This document shows, piece by piece, positions 1 to 9,193 of a DNA stretch of 64,000 nt. Origin of the DNA: Teredinibacter sp. KSP-S5-2 (GTDB lineage Bacteria; Pseudomonadota; Gammaproteobacteria; Pseudomonadales; Cellvibrionaceae); contig NZ_CP120416.1 in NCBI RefSeq assembly GCF_032773895.1, positions 1,424,001 to 1,488,000 on the forward strand, written 5' to 3'. The notes under the pieces are model-generated. The model worked only from the letters and a program-made list of their open reading frames with translations. It made no database searches and was not told the DNA's origin. Every line of letters begins with the position of its first letter. Position 1 is the stretch's first letter. Position numbers and translations under genes: made by a program.

Positions 1-1422
1 GAATACGAAACCGGAGCCATTATCTGTTGCAGGAATTGATTGAGGTGCTCCTAGCTGAGCAGCAGCTTCAGTAATAGCGTAGTTTTCGTTCAGTGTTAAC
101 GAGACCGCTTGAGTGTTAGTTGTGCTATCAGCATCACGCTTATCATAGAATCCGTCAGCACAGTCACCAAATACGTTAGTAAATGTAACGTTGGAGTTCA
201 CGATTGTTGTTCCAGGGCCGTCACCGTCTATATCAGAGTCATCAATTCGGTAGCAACCAGTATCAAAGCCTTTCACTGCAGTGTTATATACGCTTACAGT
301 CAAAGAACCACGTAGGCGCATACCAGGCTGTTGACCTTTAGAGTGGGCTGCGTTGTTGTTTACCGGGCCGCCGATAACGGTGATATTGGCAAGTGTTGCT
401 TCTGTTTGAGGTACATACTCGTCATCAGAAGAGTTGGCTTCTACACCACGAGGGTCGTTACTGCCAGTGGGTTCTGTCTTAGTTTGGTTTTTAACAACCA
501 AGCCGTATTGAATATTACCTTTAAAGCCTTCGTCGAAGTCTATGTCGTCATCGTCGTTGTTAGTAAGAACAACATACTTCGCATTAACTGTGCCACCGAA
601 CCACTCTATACCGTCATCAAGGTTATTGTGGACGTGGATGTATTCTACTGTGGTACCGTGGCCAACACCTTGAAGTGTTAAACCGTTAATTTCGTTATTT
701 GGACCAGCAACTAATCCACCTTCAGCGATACGAACATACCGGATGATACCGCTGTTGTCGTCTTCTATGTTGCCGCCGTACACGGCAACTTCAGTACCGC
801 CTTCACCTTCAACGTTACATACTGTGCCAGTACCGTAACATGGGCCTGTGTTACCAGCGCCATATTGAGGAGCAAAACCTTGGATGATAACGCCACCCCA
901 TTCACCTTCACCGTCATAACCGGCATCAAGCGAAGAGAAGGTAATTGGCATTGCTGCTGAGCCATCAGCCATCAATTTTGAGCCGCGGGTAACAAGAAGT
1001 GCACCGTCGTCAAATGCTTTAATGTGAGTGCCTGGCTCAATAGTAAGAGTAACACCCGCTGCTTTGATAGCTGCAACGTCGCCATCGTTTGCAACATTGA
1101 CGTTACCAGAACCGACAGTTACAACGCCATCTAAGCGCCATTCTTTATTCGCTTCCAGTGTGTAATCCTGGTCAACTTTCCCGGCTATCGTATAAATTGC
1201 TGTACCGCTCGAGTCAACGCATGAAACAAAGCTGGGTAAACCTGTTTCACAACTTGATATAACACCACTTGAGCTACTTGAAGAACTGGAGCTGCTGGAT
1301 GAGCTTGAGCTACTTGAGCTACTAGAACCGCCGCTGTTGCTATTGTCGCTGCCGCTGCATGACGCCAAGCCAAAAGCTGCAGAAACAACAAATGCTCCTA
1401 AGGCCAATTTTTCTTTGTTCAT
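1..1422 (-). CDS. poly-Ser-linker surface lipoprotein, beta-helix-like (partial, C-terminus beyond window)
   Basis: The frame is open from an ATG at 1422 to the window edge, 474 codons without a stop. The N-terminus is a lipoprotein signal with lipobox LASC (Cys22). A serine tract follows at about residues 33-52, the kind of linker common in Cellvibrio/Saccharophagus secreted proteins. The body is rich in Gly, Asn and Asp and has repeated short strands and aromatic-Gly turns, suggesting a right-handed beta-helix or related repeat fold. It lies 131 bp downstream of a large TonB-dependent receptor on the same strand, so the pair probably forms an outer-membrane uptake unit. The substrate cannot be read from sequence. 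Short ORFs in other frames here are shadows. Confidence 0.8.
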   Translation of the reverse strand, partial: MNKEKLALGAFVVSAAFGLASCSGSDNSNSGGSSSSSSSSSSSSSSSSSSSSGVISSCETGLPSFVSCVDSSGTAIYTIAGKVDQDYTLEANKEWRLDGVVTVGSGNVNVANDGDVAAIKAAGVTLTIEPGTHIKAFDDGALLVTRGSKLMADGSAAMPITFSSLDAGYDGEGEWGGVIIQGFAPQYGAGNTGPCYGTGTVCNVEGEGGTEVAVYGGNIEDDNSGIIRYVRIAEGGLVAGPNNEINGLTLQGVGHGTTVEYIHVHNNLDDGIEWFGGTVNAKYVVLTNNDDDDIDFDEGFKGNIQYGLVVKNQTKTEPTGSNDPRGVEANSSDDEYVPQTEATLANITVIGGPVNNNAAHSKGQQPGMRLRGSLTVSVYNTAVKGFDTGCYRIDDSDIDGDGPGTTIVNSNVTFTNVFGDCADGFYDKRDADSTTNTQAVSLTLNENYAITEAAAQLGAPQSIPATDNGSGFVF

Positions 1423-1553
1423 TGAGTTGATCCCAATTTTAGTGAATTTAAAATCTTAAGCTGTAAATAGGAAAAAGAATTAAATGACATAATTCCTAAA
1501 TGAATGTCAGCTATGCATTTTTTAACGTTTTTCTGTTTAGTTTTTATGACAAA

Positions 1554-4500
1554 TTACTCAAAGTTGTAAGACAAACTTACAGAAAGAGACGTACCATTTT
1601 TCCAGCTCTCAATGACTCGATCTGATTGTGTGTACTTAACTTTTTCATTTGTTAAATTTTTAATTTTTGTTTTAATTTTTGTTCTTTCACCCAATAAAAT
1701 TTCGTAGTTAAAATCTACAGTTAATTGGGCTGCTTCATAGATAACTTCTTCTGGCGCTCTGGTGGCGACATCGATTCGATCATCAAAGTAATTCAATAAC
1801 AGCGTGACCTTTTGTTCCGTTGGGAAGTGATCAAATCCAAGCTGGATGTTGCCTAACATCGGGGATTGCCCTTGTAGTTCACGTTTGTCATCCAACTGAA
1901 GGCGTGCGCTGTCTTCGCTCAGGATTACCTCTGAATCGATAAATGCCAAGTTGCCGCTTACGAATCCGGAAAAGTTGTCTGTGCTTAAAAATTCGTAGTT
2001 AACGTCTAATTCAATTCCGCTAATACTGGCTTCTTCTTCATTTCTCCAGGTTCTTGCTGAGGAGGCCGATCCCGAACCGTCTGCAACGCTGACTTCTACT
2101 GGGTTATCAATTTGTTTTTCAAAATAGGCTAAAGAGATACTGTTTTGTTCACCAAAATAGTAATCAATACGTAGGTCAGCATTTGAAATTTCGGATTCAA
2201 CCAAGTCCGGGTTGCCAATCCACGCATCTCCCTCGTCGTCATAAAACTTAGACGGAGTCATTTCTGTTACACTCGGGCGAGATAGCGTATTAGATGCCCC
2301 GGCTTTTATTTGCCAGCTGTCAGAAGGTCTATAAGTAATATTTAATGAGGGATATAGATCGTCCGTGGATAAATCAATATCTGGTCTTGGTGCATTCGGG
2401 AGAGAGATGATGTGCTCGTATTCCTCTTGTCTTGCACCGAGAGAAAGCGTGAGTGTTTCTTGATAATGAATATCTGAATTTAGGTAATATGCTGTTGTCT
2501 CAGCATCTCCTTTTGTCATATCTGAATTGGTTGTGGTTGCGTTTAGTCTGAAGGCATCGTTGTCGAAATTTTCTGGTTGTAGAAGGGTTTCCAAGTCTTC
2601 GTTGAGAGAAATTCTATTACTACCTTGACGAATACCGAAACGGACAATTTCGTTCTCACGTTCTTTCTTGTTGTATAACGCTCCTAGCTTGAAGTCAGAT
2701 CTCCAGCTATCATCAAAATCAATAGGTAGTAGGTAATCGAAACCTGCGTCGTATGCGGTTTCATCCAGCTCTGACCACATGCGCTCAACAGTTGAGAAAG
2801 ATAAAAAGTCGCCGAAGTAGGTATACGTTCTTCTGTCTGGAATATCGTTGGTGGTTTTTGAATAGGCAAGACGAATATTTAACTCTTGGGTTTCAGTTAA
2901 ATACACTAGACCAGAAAGCTGTTCTGCAAAAACTTCCCGCTCCTTCCACTCCAAAACGGTTTTGGTATAGTCGTTTTCTTCTTTTTTATTAAAACCGTCT
3001 GTAATAGAGGTTCTCTTATCGGTATCACGGATAAACAGAGTCTTGCTTTCTAGTTTGTTGCCGTTGCTAAGTTCAAATCCTGTAGTGAAATAACCATTGA
3101 AAGCTGTATTTATAGTGTCAGTCGTCTTATCTGCTGATACATCAATATCATCGAGTAGATAATCTGCTTTAGATTGATATTCTTTGTCGAAAGATAAAGA
3201 TAAAAAATTTCCCAATGAGCCAATTGATGTGTCAAGCAATCCACCTAGAGAATAGGAAAGGCCGTGATTAGGGCTGGCTTCAATTTCAGCAGGTATCCAT
3301 TCATTTTCAAGAGTATTCGCTAAGTTTGATGCGTCTTCACGAGAAATGCAGTTAGCTTGTCCTTCAATCTGGCAGATGCTGAAATCAAGCCCGCCGTTTG
3401 ACTGTTGATACAATGCTGGCGTTAGTTCACGGTAGCCATCGTCTATACCAAAGTAGTCAGAATCTCCGCCTTGGTAGGTATAGGTATCTTTTCCTGTCGT
3501 TTCAAAGTTATAGCCAAAGGATGCACCAATTTTATGCTTAAACTGGTCTGGCATACCTTGTGTTTTTATCAATAGACTACCGGCGGTTGAGCTTGCAGGA
3601 AGGTTAGCTGTAAAGCTTTTTTGAATTTCAATTCCGCTAAGAACATCCGCAGGAAAAAGATCAAGTTCTGCATCGCGTTTAAAAGGGTTGGTTGTTGGCA
3701 TTAAGTTGCCATTGAGTGTGGGTGCGACGTAGCGACCTTGTAATCCTCGTACAACGGCGTATTTACCATCGACAATTGATACTCCCACAACTCGTTTTAG
3801 CGCAGAAGCAACGCTTGAATCGCCAAAACGAATAATTTGTTCCATATCAATGGCATCCACTACGGATGTTGCCATGTTTTCAACGGTAAAACTGGATTCA
3901 TTTGTGGGTGTATATTTACCCAGAATTAGTACTTCTTCAATCGGTGCTGCTATGTTCATTTGCGATGATATCGGGGTTGAACCTTTCTCACGCATTTTTA
4001 CGACAGCAGCAGTGCCGATGTTTGCAACGATACGAATATCGTGAAAGGTTTTTTCTGCAAAGTCTGGGTGAGATACAGTTAAATCGTATATACCTCTAGG
4101 CAGTTTAAATGCATAGTTTCCGTTGCTATCTGTTGTTGTGCTTTGGTTGGTATTAGATAACTGAATTTGTGCGCCAGATAACGGATTACCATTTGGGTCT
4201 TGAATTTGCCCGTTTAAAAATCCTATCGCTTTCAGGGCGTTGTCGCCTGTTTTGTATATGTGTATTTGAGGTTCGTTTGTTTTAGAAAGAACCACACTCA
4301 CTTCTACATCTTGTTCGGCACTAAGTTGGAATTCACTGGTTGCTATAGTTTCGCCTTCTCGGACAATCGCAACTTTTTGTTGGCCAGATTCACCAATATA
4401 TGTTGAGGCTTCACCTTCGTTGTTGGTTTTTCCAATTGTCTGTCCATTTATTTCGACATCAATGCCTTGCAGTGGGTTTTGGTCTACAAATACAAAAATA

Positions 4501-4577
4501 TCTGCGTCGCCAGCATGAACCTGGCTAAAGGTAAATAATGATGCTGCGATTGCGGCGCTTAATGCTTTTTGTTTCAT
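1554..4577 (-). CDS. TonB-dependent receptor with N-terminal carboxypeptidase-like regulatory domain
   Basis: Outer-membrane active transporter of about 1007 aa. The start at 4577 gives a clean signal peptide (MKQKALSAAIAASLF...VHA); an ATG 90 bp upstream adds a tail with no secretory character. Two Ig-like/carboxypeptidase regulatory segments occupy roughly residues 20-170. A plug domain follows with the PTTNPFKRDAELDLFP segment, then a long beta-barrel ending in the aromatic terminus SYNFE. This architecture is typical of receptors for complex organic ligands rather than simple siderophores. The poly-Ser lipoprotein downstream may be its surface partner. Ligand unknown. Confidence 0.88.
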   Translation of the reverse strand: MKQKALSAAIAASLFTFSQVHAGDADIFVFVDQNPLQGIDVEINGQTIGKTNNEGEASTYIGESGQQKVAIVREGETIATSEFQLSAEQDVEVSVVLSKTNEPQIHIYKTGDNALKAIGFLNGQIQDPNGNPLSGAQIQLSNTNQSTTTDSNGNYAFKLPRGIYDLTVSHPDFAEKTFHDIRIVANIGTAAVVKMREKGSTPISSQMNIAAPIEEVLILGKYTPTNESSFTVENMATSVVDAIDMEQIIRFGDSSVASALKRVVGVSIVDGKYAVVRGLQGRYVAPTLNGNLMPTTNPFKRDAELDLFPADVLSGIEIQKSFTANLPASSTAGSLLIKTQGMPDQFKHKIGASFGYNFETTGKDTYTYQGGDSDYFGIDDGYRELTPALYQQSNGGLDFSICQIEGQANCISREDASNLANTLENEWIPAEIEASPNHGLSYSLGGLLDTSIGSLGNFLSLSFDKEYQSKADYLLDDIDVSADKTTDTINTAFNGYFTTGFELSNGNKLESKTLFIRDTDKRTSITDGFNKKEENDYTKTVLEWKEREVFAEQLSGLVYLTETQELNIRLAYSKTTNDIPDRRTYTYFGDFLSFSTVERMWSELDETAYDAGFDYLLPIDFDDSWRSDFKLGALYNKKERENEIVRFGIRQGSNRISLNEDLETLLQPENFDNDAFRLNATTTNSDMTKGDAETTAYYLNSDIHYQETLTLSLGARQEEYEHIISLPNAPRPDIDLSTDDLYPSLNITYRPSDSWQIKAGASNTLSRPSVTEMTPSKFYDDEGDAWIGNPDLVESEISNADLRIDYYFGEQNSISLAYFEKQIDNPVEVSVADGSGSASSARTWRNEEEASISGIELDVNYEFLSTDNFSGFVSGNLAFIDSEVILSEDSARLQLDDKRELQGQSPMLGNIQLGFDHFPTEQKVTLLLNYFDDRIDVATRAPEEVIYEAAQLTVDFNYEILLGERTKIKTKIKNLTNEKVKYTQSDRVIESWKNGTSLSVSLSYNFE

Positions 4578-4901
4578 GTTAATAACCCTGTTTACAAAAG
4601 CTAGATAAATTGTCTTATTCAAAGAATTCGAAATACATTTAATATGTATCGATGAATACCGAAACAATGAATTTCGATAACGCGGATTAGCTTATATTGC
4701 ATGTTCGTTAAAGAAATATTACGAAGATGCAAAAAAGCAAAAGATATTTTGGCGTCAGATTGTTTAATTGAGCGGTTAAACCAATGGACGACTATAGGGG
4801 GGGATTGTTAAAGAAAAGTTACAGTTTTATTGGGTTTTGTTTACACAGGAAGGATGATCTTTCTCTTTTGATTTGTTGCGTACTTGGATAAAAGAAAGGG
4901 G

Positions 4902-4926
4902 GGAAGCCTCGGGAGTCTGGGCTTCC
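4902..4926 (-). terminator. intrinsic terminator after the nitroreductase gene
   Basis: On the minus strand a 7-bp stem (GGAAGCC/GGCTTCC) is followed by a C-run and then a T-rich tract, just past the stop codon at 4939. The loop is long (11 nt). The rest of 4578-4938 shows no gene. Confidence 0.5.
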
Positions 4927-4938
4927 GAAAGCGCTACG

Positions 4939-5511
4939 TTATGGCTGCCAGTGAAGAATACGCTCGGTTAAATCTGGACGATTTCTTTCCGACGGTTTTT
5001 CTTTGGTGCTGCCGATATAAATAAAACCAGCAACCTGTTCCTGTGCTTGTAAACCGAGAACATTGTTTACCCGATCATTAAAGGCATACCACTCCGTGAG
5101 CCACTGGGCGGAGTAGCCTAAAAAATGTGCCGCATTTAGTATGTTTTGACACACCGCCCCAGTGGATAGTTGTTGCTCCCATTCAGGGACTTTGGGATGT
5201 TCTTGTGGGGAATAGATAACACCAACCACAATAGGGGCACGTATAAAGCGTTCATTTTCAAACTCAAGTGCTTTATCTGTTGCGTCCGGGTTTTCCTCTG
5301 CAAAGATTTTCTCCAGTTCCTGGCCGAATGCCAGGCGTGCCTCGCCCTGAAAGATAATAAACCGCCACGGGCCTATTTTTCCGTGGTCGGGCACTCTGTG
5401 AGCGCATTTTAATATCGTGTCCAGTTCATTTTGGTTTGGGCCCGGTTCACATAGGTCCCGTGCAACTACTGAGCGTCGTGTTAGCAGCGCTTGAATCTTA
5501 TCTGTCGTCAT
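4939..5511 (-). CDS. nitroreductase family protein (YdjA-like)
   Basis: FMN-dependent oxidoreductase of 190 aa, cytoplasmic, that would use NAD(P)H to reduce nitro, quinone or related electrophiles. The N-terminal RRSVVARDL segment is the family's flavin-phosphate-contacting RRS motif, and HRVPDHGKIGPWRF matches the small YdjA-type branch. The start at 5511 has AAAGAG upstream; an ATG 48 bp earlier adds an atypical hydrophobic tail. It is monocistronic, between divergent genes. The physiological substrate cannot be predicted. Confidence 0.88.
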   Translation of the reverse strand: MTTDKIQALLTRRSVVARDLCEPGPNQNELDTILKCAHRVPDHGKIGPWRFIIFQGEARLAFGQELEKIFAEENPDATDKALEFENERFIRAPIVVGVIYSPQEHPKVPEWEQQLSTGAVCQNILNAAHFLGYSAQWLTEWYAFNDRVNNVLGLQAQEQVAGFIYIGSTKEKPSERNRPDLTERILHWQP

Positions 5512-5657
5512 AATCTCTTTGTCATAGAATGAAATGGAAAAGCTGAAAGATCGTAACAATAAAAAGACACATTTTACACAGTTAGCGTGAGAGTATTGGC
5601 ATAATGTTTATAGGGTTATTGGTTCGAGTGCTACACATTTTAACGGAGGAGAGGGCT

Positions 5658-6287
5658 ATGAACCGAGCTTGCCAAATAGGTGTTGTTGGAGGGGTAATAT
5701 TATTCATATCGTTGGTTTCGTCCGATGTCTATTCTGAAACAGAGAACTTTAAGCGTTTTCGCACGGGCCTATCATTTGCATCCGCGCATGTAGAAATAGA
5801 TAGGTCTCGAATTCAGAGGCTTAGTCAAAATGCATCTGCAATTGATGATGACGGCTTTAGTCTAATCCCGCATGTCAGTTTTTATATTAATCGACATTTT
5901 GGTATAGAGCTTAGCTACCAGAATTTCGAAGATGATAACTTGTTTTTTGGAGATCTATTTGACGGGTGGCTAAGCGAAAACATTGAGTATGAAATGGATG
6001 GCTACAGCCTGTTGGCTCTGGGCGAGGCTATGTCACCATATGGGCTCTTTGTTCGAGGTAAGGCAGGTACTCTCTACGCAAGAAATGAGTTAATTCTAGA
6101 GAGAAATGGTGACGTTGTTAAGGAAGAGTCGTGGTCTGGTTTTTACCCGAAAGCGGCCGTTGAAATGGGATATGCCGTTGGCCATCATAAAAGAGTCTCC
6201 GTCGAATTTGCCATAGGAGCTAGCACTGCCAAGATGGATGATACAGACTTAAATAACTACTACTTCAGTTTCGCTACAAGGTTTTAG
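5658..6287 (+). CDS. small outer-membrane beta-barrel protein
   Basis: 209 aa starting at the ATG at 5658, directly after a strong GGAGGAGAGG ribosome site. It has a signal peptide ending near SDVYSE. The mature part has alternating aromatic/hydrophobic strands, Gly turns and a terminal Phe (YFSFATRF), as in OmpW/OprF-like or general porin-like barrels. It is not close enough to a named family to give a function. It is monocistronic, upstream of gltX. Confidence 0.65.
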   Translation: MNRACQIGVVGGVILFISLVSSDVYSETENFKRFRTGLSFASAHVEIDRSRIQRLSQNASAIDDDGFSLIPHVSFYINRHFGIELSYQNFEDDNLFFGDLFDGWLSENIEYEMDGYSLLALGEAMSPYGLFVRGKAGTLYARNELILERNGDVVKEESWSGFYPKAAVEMGYAVGHHKRVSVEFAIGASTAKMDDTDLNNYYFSFATRF

Positions 6288-6367
6288 CCTTGTGAATGAG
6301 GCTGAGTGAGGTTTGTTTGTTTTTCATACGGTGATACGGGCCAAAACCATCCAAATTCACTGATTGA

Positions 6368-6396
6368 TTAACTCTCTGGCTCAAGGCGCGTATAAT
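6368..6396 (+). promoter_or_regulatory. likely sigma-70 promoter of gltX
   Basis: A consensus TATAAT lies at 6391-6396, 44 bp before the gltX start. A weak -35 (TTAACT) lies 17 bp upstream. Confidence 0.5.
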
Positions 6397-6439
6397 TCGC
6401 GCCTTTGTACTTTTCTATTGGCACGAGAGCAGATTATCC

Positions 6440-7933
6440 ATGACAGTTCGCACCCGTATTGCGCCGTCTCCAACCGGAGACCCCCACGTTGGTACCGCTT
6501 ATATCGCTTTATTTAACATGTGTTTCGCTAAGAAGCATGGTGGGCAGTTTATTCTACGTATTGAAGACACAGACCAAACCCGTTCCACTCCCGAGAGCGA
6601 GCAGGCGATATTGGATTCCCTGCGCTGGCTGGGCTTGGACTGGGATGAAGGCCCGGATAAAGAAGGCGAGTTCGGCCCGTACCGGCAGAGCGAGCGTAAG
6701 GATATTTATGGTAAGTACGTAGACCAGCTACTTGAGAGTGGCCATGCCTTTAAATGCTATCGAACGGCAGAGGAACTGGACACACTTCGTGCAGAACGGA
6801 AAGAGGCGGGGATTCACAGTGCATTGAAAGCATCGGATCTTAAGTTGTCCGACGACGAATTTGCCAAACGCGAAGCTGCTGGTGAGCCCTATGTTGTGCG
6901 TATGGTGGTGCCGGAGGAAGAGGGTGCATGTGAAGTTGACGATATGCTTCGTGGCAAAATGGAGCTGGATTGGGCACTCGTGGATGCTCAGATACTCTTA
7001 AAGTCGGATGGTATGCCTACCTACCACCTCGCCAATGTGGTGGATGATCATTTAATGGGCATTACTCATGTGATCCGTGGTGAAGAGTGGATTAACTCTG
7101 CACCCAAACACCTATTGCTATACAAGTACTTCGGTTGGGATGCGCCCCAGCTTTGTCACCTACCGTTATTGCGTAACCCGGATAAAACCAAACTGAGTAA
7201 GCGTAAAAACCCCACCAGTATTTTGTACTATCAACGAACCGGTTATTTACCTGAAGCCCTGTTGAACTACCTTGGACGTATGGGCTGGTCAATGCCAAAT
7301 GGCGAAGAGAAATTTAGCCTGGAGCAAATGCAGGAAGTGTTCGATATTTCCCGTGTGTCTTTGGGCGGGCCAATCTTCGATGTGGAAAAACTGCGTTGGT
7401 TAAACGGCATGTGGATTCGTGAGGATCTTGATGATCAAGCCCTTGCGACAACGCTGCACGATTGGTTACTGAATCGAGAAAATCTGTTAAAAGTGATTCC
7501 ACATATTAAACAGCGTATGGAAACCTTGGCAGATTTTGTCCCTTCCGTGGCATTTTTGGCCGCTGGTAGTCTACCGTTAAGTGAGCAAAGCTTTGCAAGC
7601 AATAAGCTGGATATTGAGACCCAGAAAAAAGTCCTTCAGTTTGCTTTGTGGCGCCTTGAATCATTACGTTCCTGGGAGCGAGATGAAATATTCTCATCCA
7701 TGAAAGCGTTAGCCGATGCATTGGAAATCAAATTAAAAGATTTTCTGGCACCGTTATTTGTTGCCATCTCGGGTTCGACTGCATCGTTTTCTGTGATGGA
7801 TGCGATGGTACTGTTAGGTTCCGACCTGTCCCGTGCACGTTTACGCGAAGCCGTTGAGGTATTGGGTGGTGCAGGGAAGAAAGTACTCAAACGTTATGAA
7901 AAAGAGTTTGCGGCTTTAAGTTCAGCAGAATAA
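6440..7933 (+). CDS. gltX: glutamate--tRNA ligase
   Basis: Class I aminoacyl-tRNA synthetase of 497 aa that charges tRNA-Glu. The HIGH-type motif appears in [16 protein letters not shown] at the N-terminus and the KMSKS-type motif as KLSKRKNP in the middle. The C-terminal third is the helical anticodon-binding region. Length is normal for a bacterial GluRS. It is a single gene with its own promoter and a terminator directly after the stop, and an ordinary housekeeping gene outside the island. Confidence 0.97.
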   Translation: MTVRTRIAPSPTGDPHVGTAYIALFNMCFAKKHGGQFILRIEDTDQTRSTPESEQAILDSLRWLGLDWDEGPDKEGEFGPYRQSERKDIYGKYVDQLLESGHAFKCYRTAEELDTLRAERKEAGIHSALKASDLKLSDDEFAKREAAGEPYVVRMVVPEEEGACEVDDMLRGKMELDWALVDAQILLKSDGMPTYHLANVVDDHLMGITHVIRGEEWINSAPKHLLLYKYFGWDAPQLCHLPLLRNPDKTKLSKRKNPTSILYYQRTGYLPEALLNYLGRMGWSMPNGEEKFSLEQMQEVFDISRVSLGGPIFDVEKLRWLNGMWIREDLDDQALATTLHDWLLNRENLLKVIPHIKQRMETLADFVPSVAFLAAGSLPLSEQSFASNKLDIETQKKVLQFALWRLESLRSWERDEIFSSMKALADALEIKLKDFLAPLFVAISGSTASFSVMDAMVLLGSDLSRARLREAVEVLGGAGKKVLKRYEKEFAALSSAE

Positions 7934-7943
7934 TTCTTTGCAA

Positions 7944-7974
7944 TTGAAAGCCGCCTCAAAATAGGCGGCTTTCA
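7944..7974. terminator. bidirectional terminator between gltX and the PepSY gene
   Basis: A 13-bp perfect inverted repeat (TTGAAAGCCGCCT / AGGCGGCTTTCAA) with a 5-nt loop lies between two convergent genes, with A/T-rich flanks. Confidence 0.85.
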
Positions 7975-7988
7975 ATAAAATTTTCTAT

Positions 7989-9104
7989 TTACCTAATCAA
8001 GCTAACATTACTTCTTTTCTTGTGAGTGGGATTACGTTTCCACCATAAATAAAAACCAGATAATACAAAGAAGCATGGTAGTAAGCTCAGTACTAACCAG
8101 ATAAAGCGGACCGGCGTACCAGCAAAATCGCCAATATGGAATTTGTATTTGAAGTTCCAGACTCGTGTTGCCCGTGATGCCTTACTCGCATTATGAGTCA
8201 ACAAAACGTTTCCAGACCCACCATCAACCCAAACATAGCTGAATGGGTGAAATTCCCCCGATGTTTTATAGCGTAATACCATGGGTTTGTTTTTGTCTTG
8301 TGGGAAGTAAATCCTTCTTAACTCCGCTTCAGGTAAGGCTTGTTGTCCATTTTTTAGCGCCAGGCCAAACTGATTGGTTCCTCCTATTGGTGCGGTTTTT
8401 GGGGGTGGCGGATAGGACACTTTGCTAAAGCTTAACCATTCAACCAGTTTGTTCACCTCCGGCCAGTTAAACCCTATGCCGGTGTAGGCTATTAAAATAA
8501 GAAAAATGCCAGCGTAAACACCGGATATAAGATGAAGTTGATTTAACCAGGGACGAAAGGGAAGCCCCGTTTTATATTTTAACCGCTTAATTGCACGTTT
8601 TCGTGGTTGTAACCAAAGGCATACCCCTACAATGATTTGCAGAATAAAAAGCAATGCAGCAATTGAAATTATATGCCTGGTCCAGTCACGATACGGCCCC
8701 GCATCCATCAGTAACCAGCGATGGAAAAAAAGTATATAGCTGTAAAAATCCTGTCCAGTAGTAAAGCGGTGAACAATACGGCCAGTAAAGGGGTCAATAT
8801 TCCATTGTGTGCCATTGGCTAAGTTTGCTGTCCAAACAATGCTGTTCTTCTCAGCAATTTTTAACTGTTTAAGCTCACTATTTTCAGCTTCTGCTTGTTG
8901 CTGAAGGCTGCGTACTAATGTGTTAACGGAAAGCGGTGAATTCTGAGCTTCAACTTGCCAGTAATCAGGCCAGATAGTATGTTGAATTTCTTTGCCAAAA
9001 ACGAGCAATGCTCCGCTTACGCTTAACATTAGTAAAAATGCTCCACCAATAAAGGCGAGGTATAGGTGTACTTTTAATACTTTGTTTCTTAGTGCTTTGC
9101 CCAT
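7989..9104 (-). CDS. PepSY-associated transmembrane protein (PiuB-type)
   Basis: Inner-membrane protein of 371 aa with four main hydrophobic helices (near residues 15-38, 145-165, 190-212 and 335-360) and two periplasmic PepSY-like segments. The family accompanies siderophore receptors and is thought to help reduce or release iron from ferric siderophores at the inner membrane. It is directly downstream of a TonB receptor and on the same strand, separated by a terminator-like hairpin, so co-regulation by the Fur-type box is likely. Confidence 0.85.
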   Translation of the reverse strand: MGKALRNKVLKVHLYLAFIGGAFLLMLSVSGALLVFGKEIQHTIWPDYWQVEAQNSPLSVNTLVRSLQQQAEAENSELKQLKIAEKNSIVWTANLANGTQWNIDPFTGRIVHRFTTGQDFYSYILFFHRWLLMDAGPYRDWTRHIISIAALLFILQIIVGVCLWLQPRKRAIKRLKYKTGLPFRPWLNQLHLISGVYAGIFLILIAYTGIGFNWPEVNKLVEWLSFSKVSYPPPPKTAPIGGTNQFGLALKNGQQALPEAELRRIYFPQDKNKPMVLRYKTSGEFHPFSYVWVDGGSGNVLLTHNASKASRATRVWNFKYKFHIGDFAGTPVRFIWLVLSLLPCFFVLSGFYLWWKRNPTHKKRSNVSLIR

Positions 9105-9144
9105 CTGTGTATTTCAAAAATAATTTTTTTCTAGATAATAAAAA

Positions 9145-9166
9145 AGCCTTCTCTTGTGAGAAGGCT
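9145..9166 (-). terminator. terminator between TonB receptor and PepSY gene
   Basis: On the minus strand a 9-bp stem (AGCCTTCTC/GAGAAGGCT) with a 4-nt loop is followed by a run of Ts. It sits just after the receptor stop and may reduce read-through into the PepSY gene. Confidence 0.75.
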
Positions 9167-9193
9167 AAAGGGGTTGCTAACTAACGCTGTAAC

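Noticed and set aside
1185-1391. Ala-rich frame over the poly-Ser coding stretch
   Set aside because: It is an alternative reading of the serine-codon repeats of the lipoprotein gene.
6415-6432. TTGGCACG before gltX, similar to a sigma-54 -24 element
   Set aside because: No GC at the -12 position, and a good TATAAT lies just upstream; gltX is a housekeeping gene.
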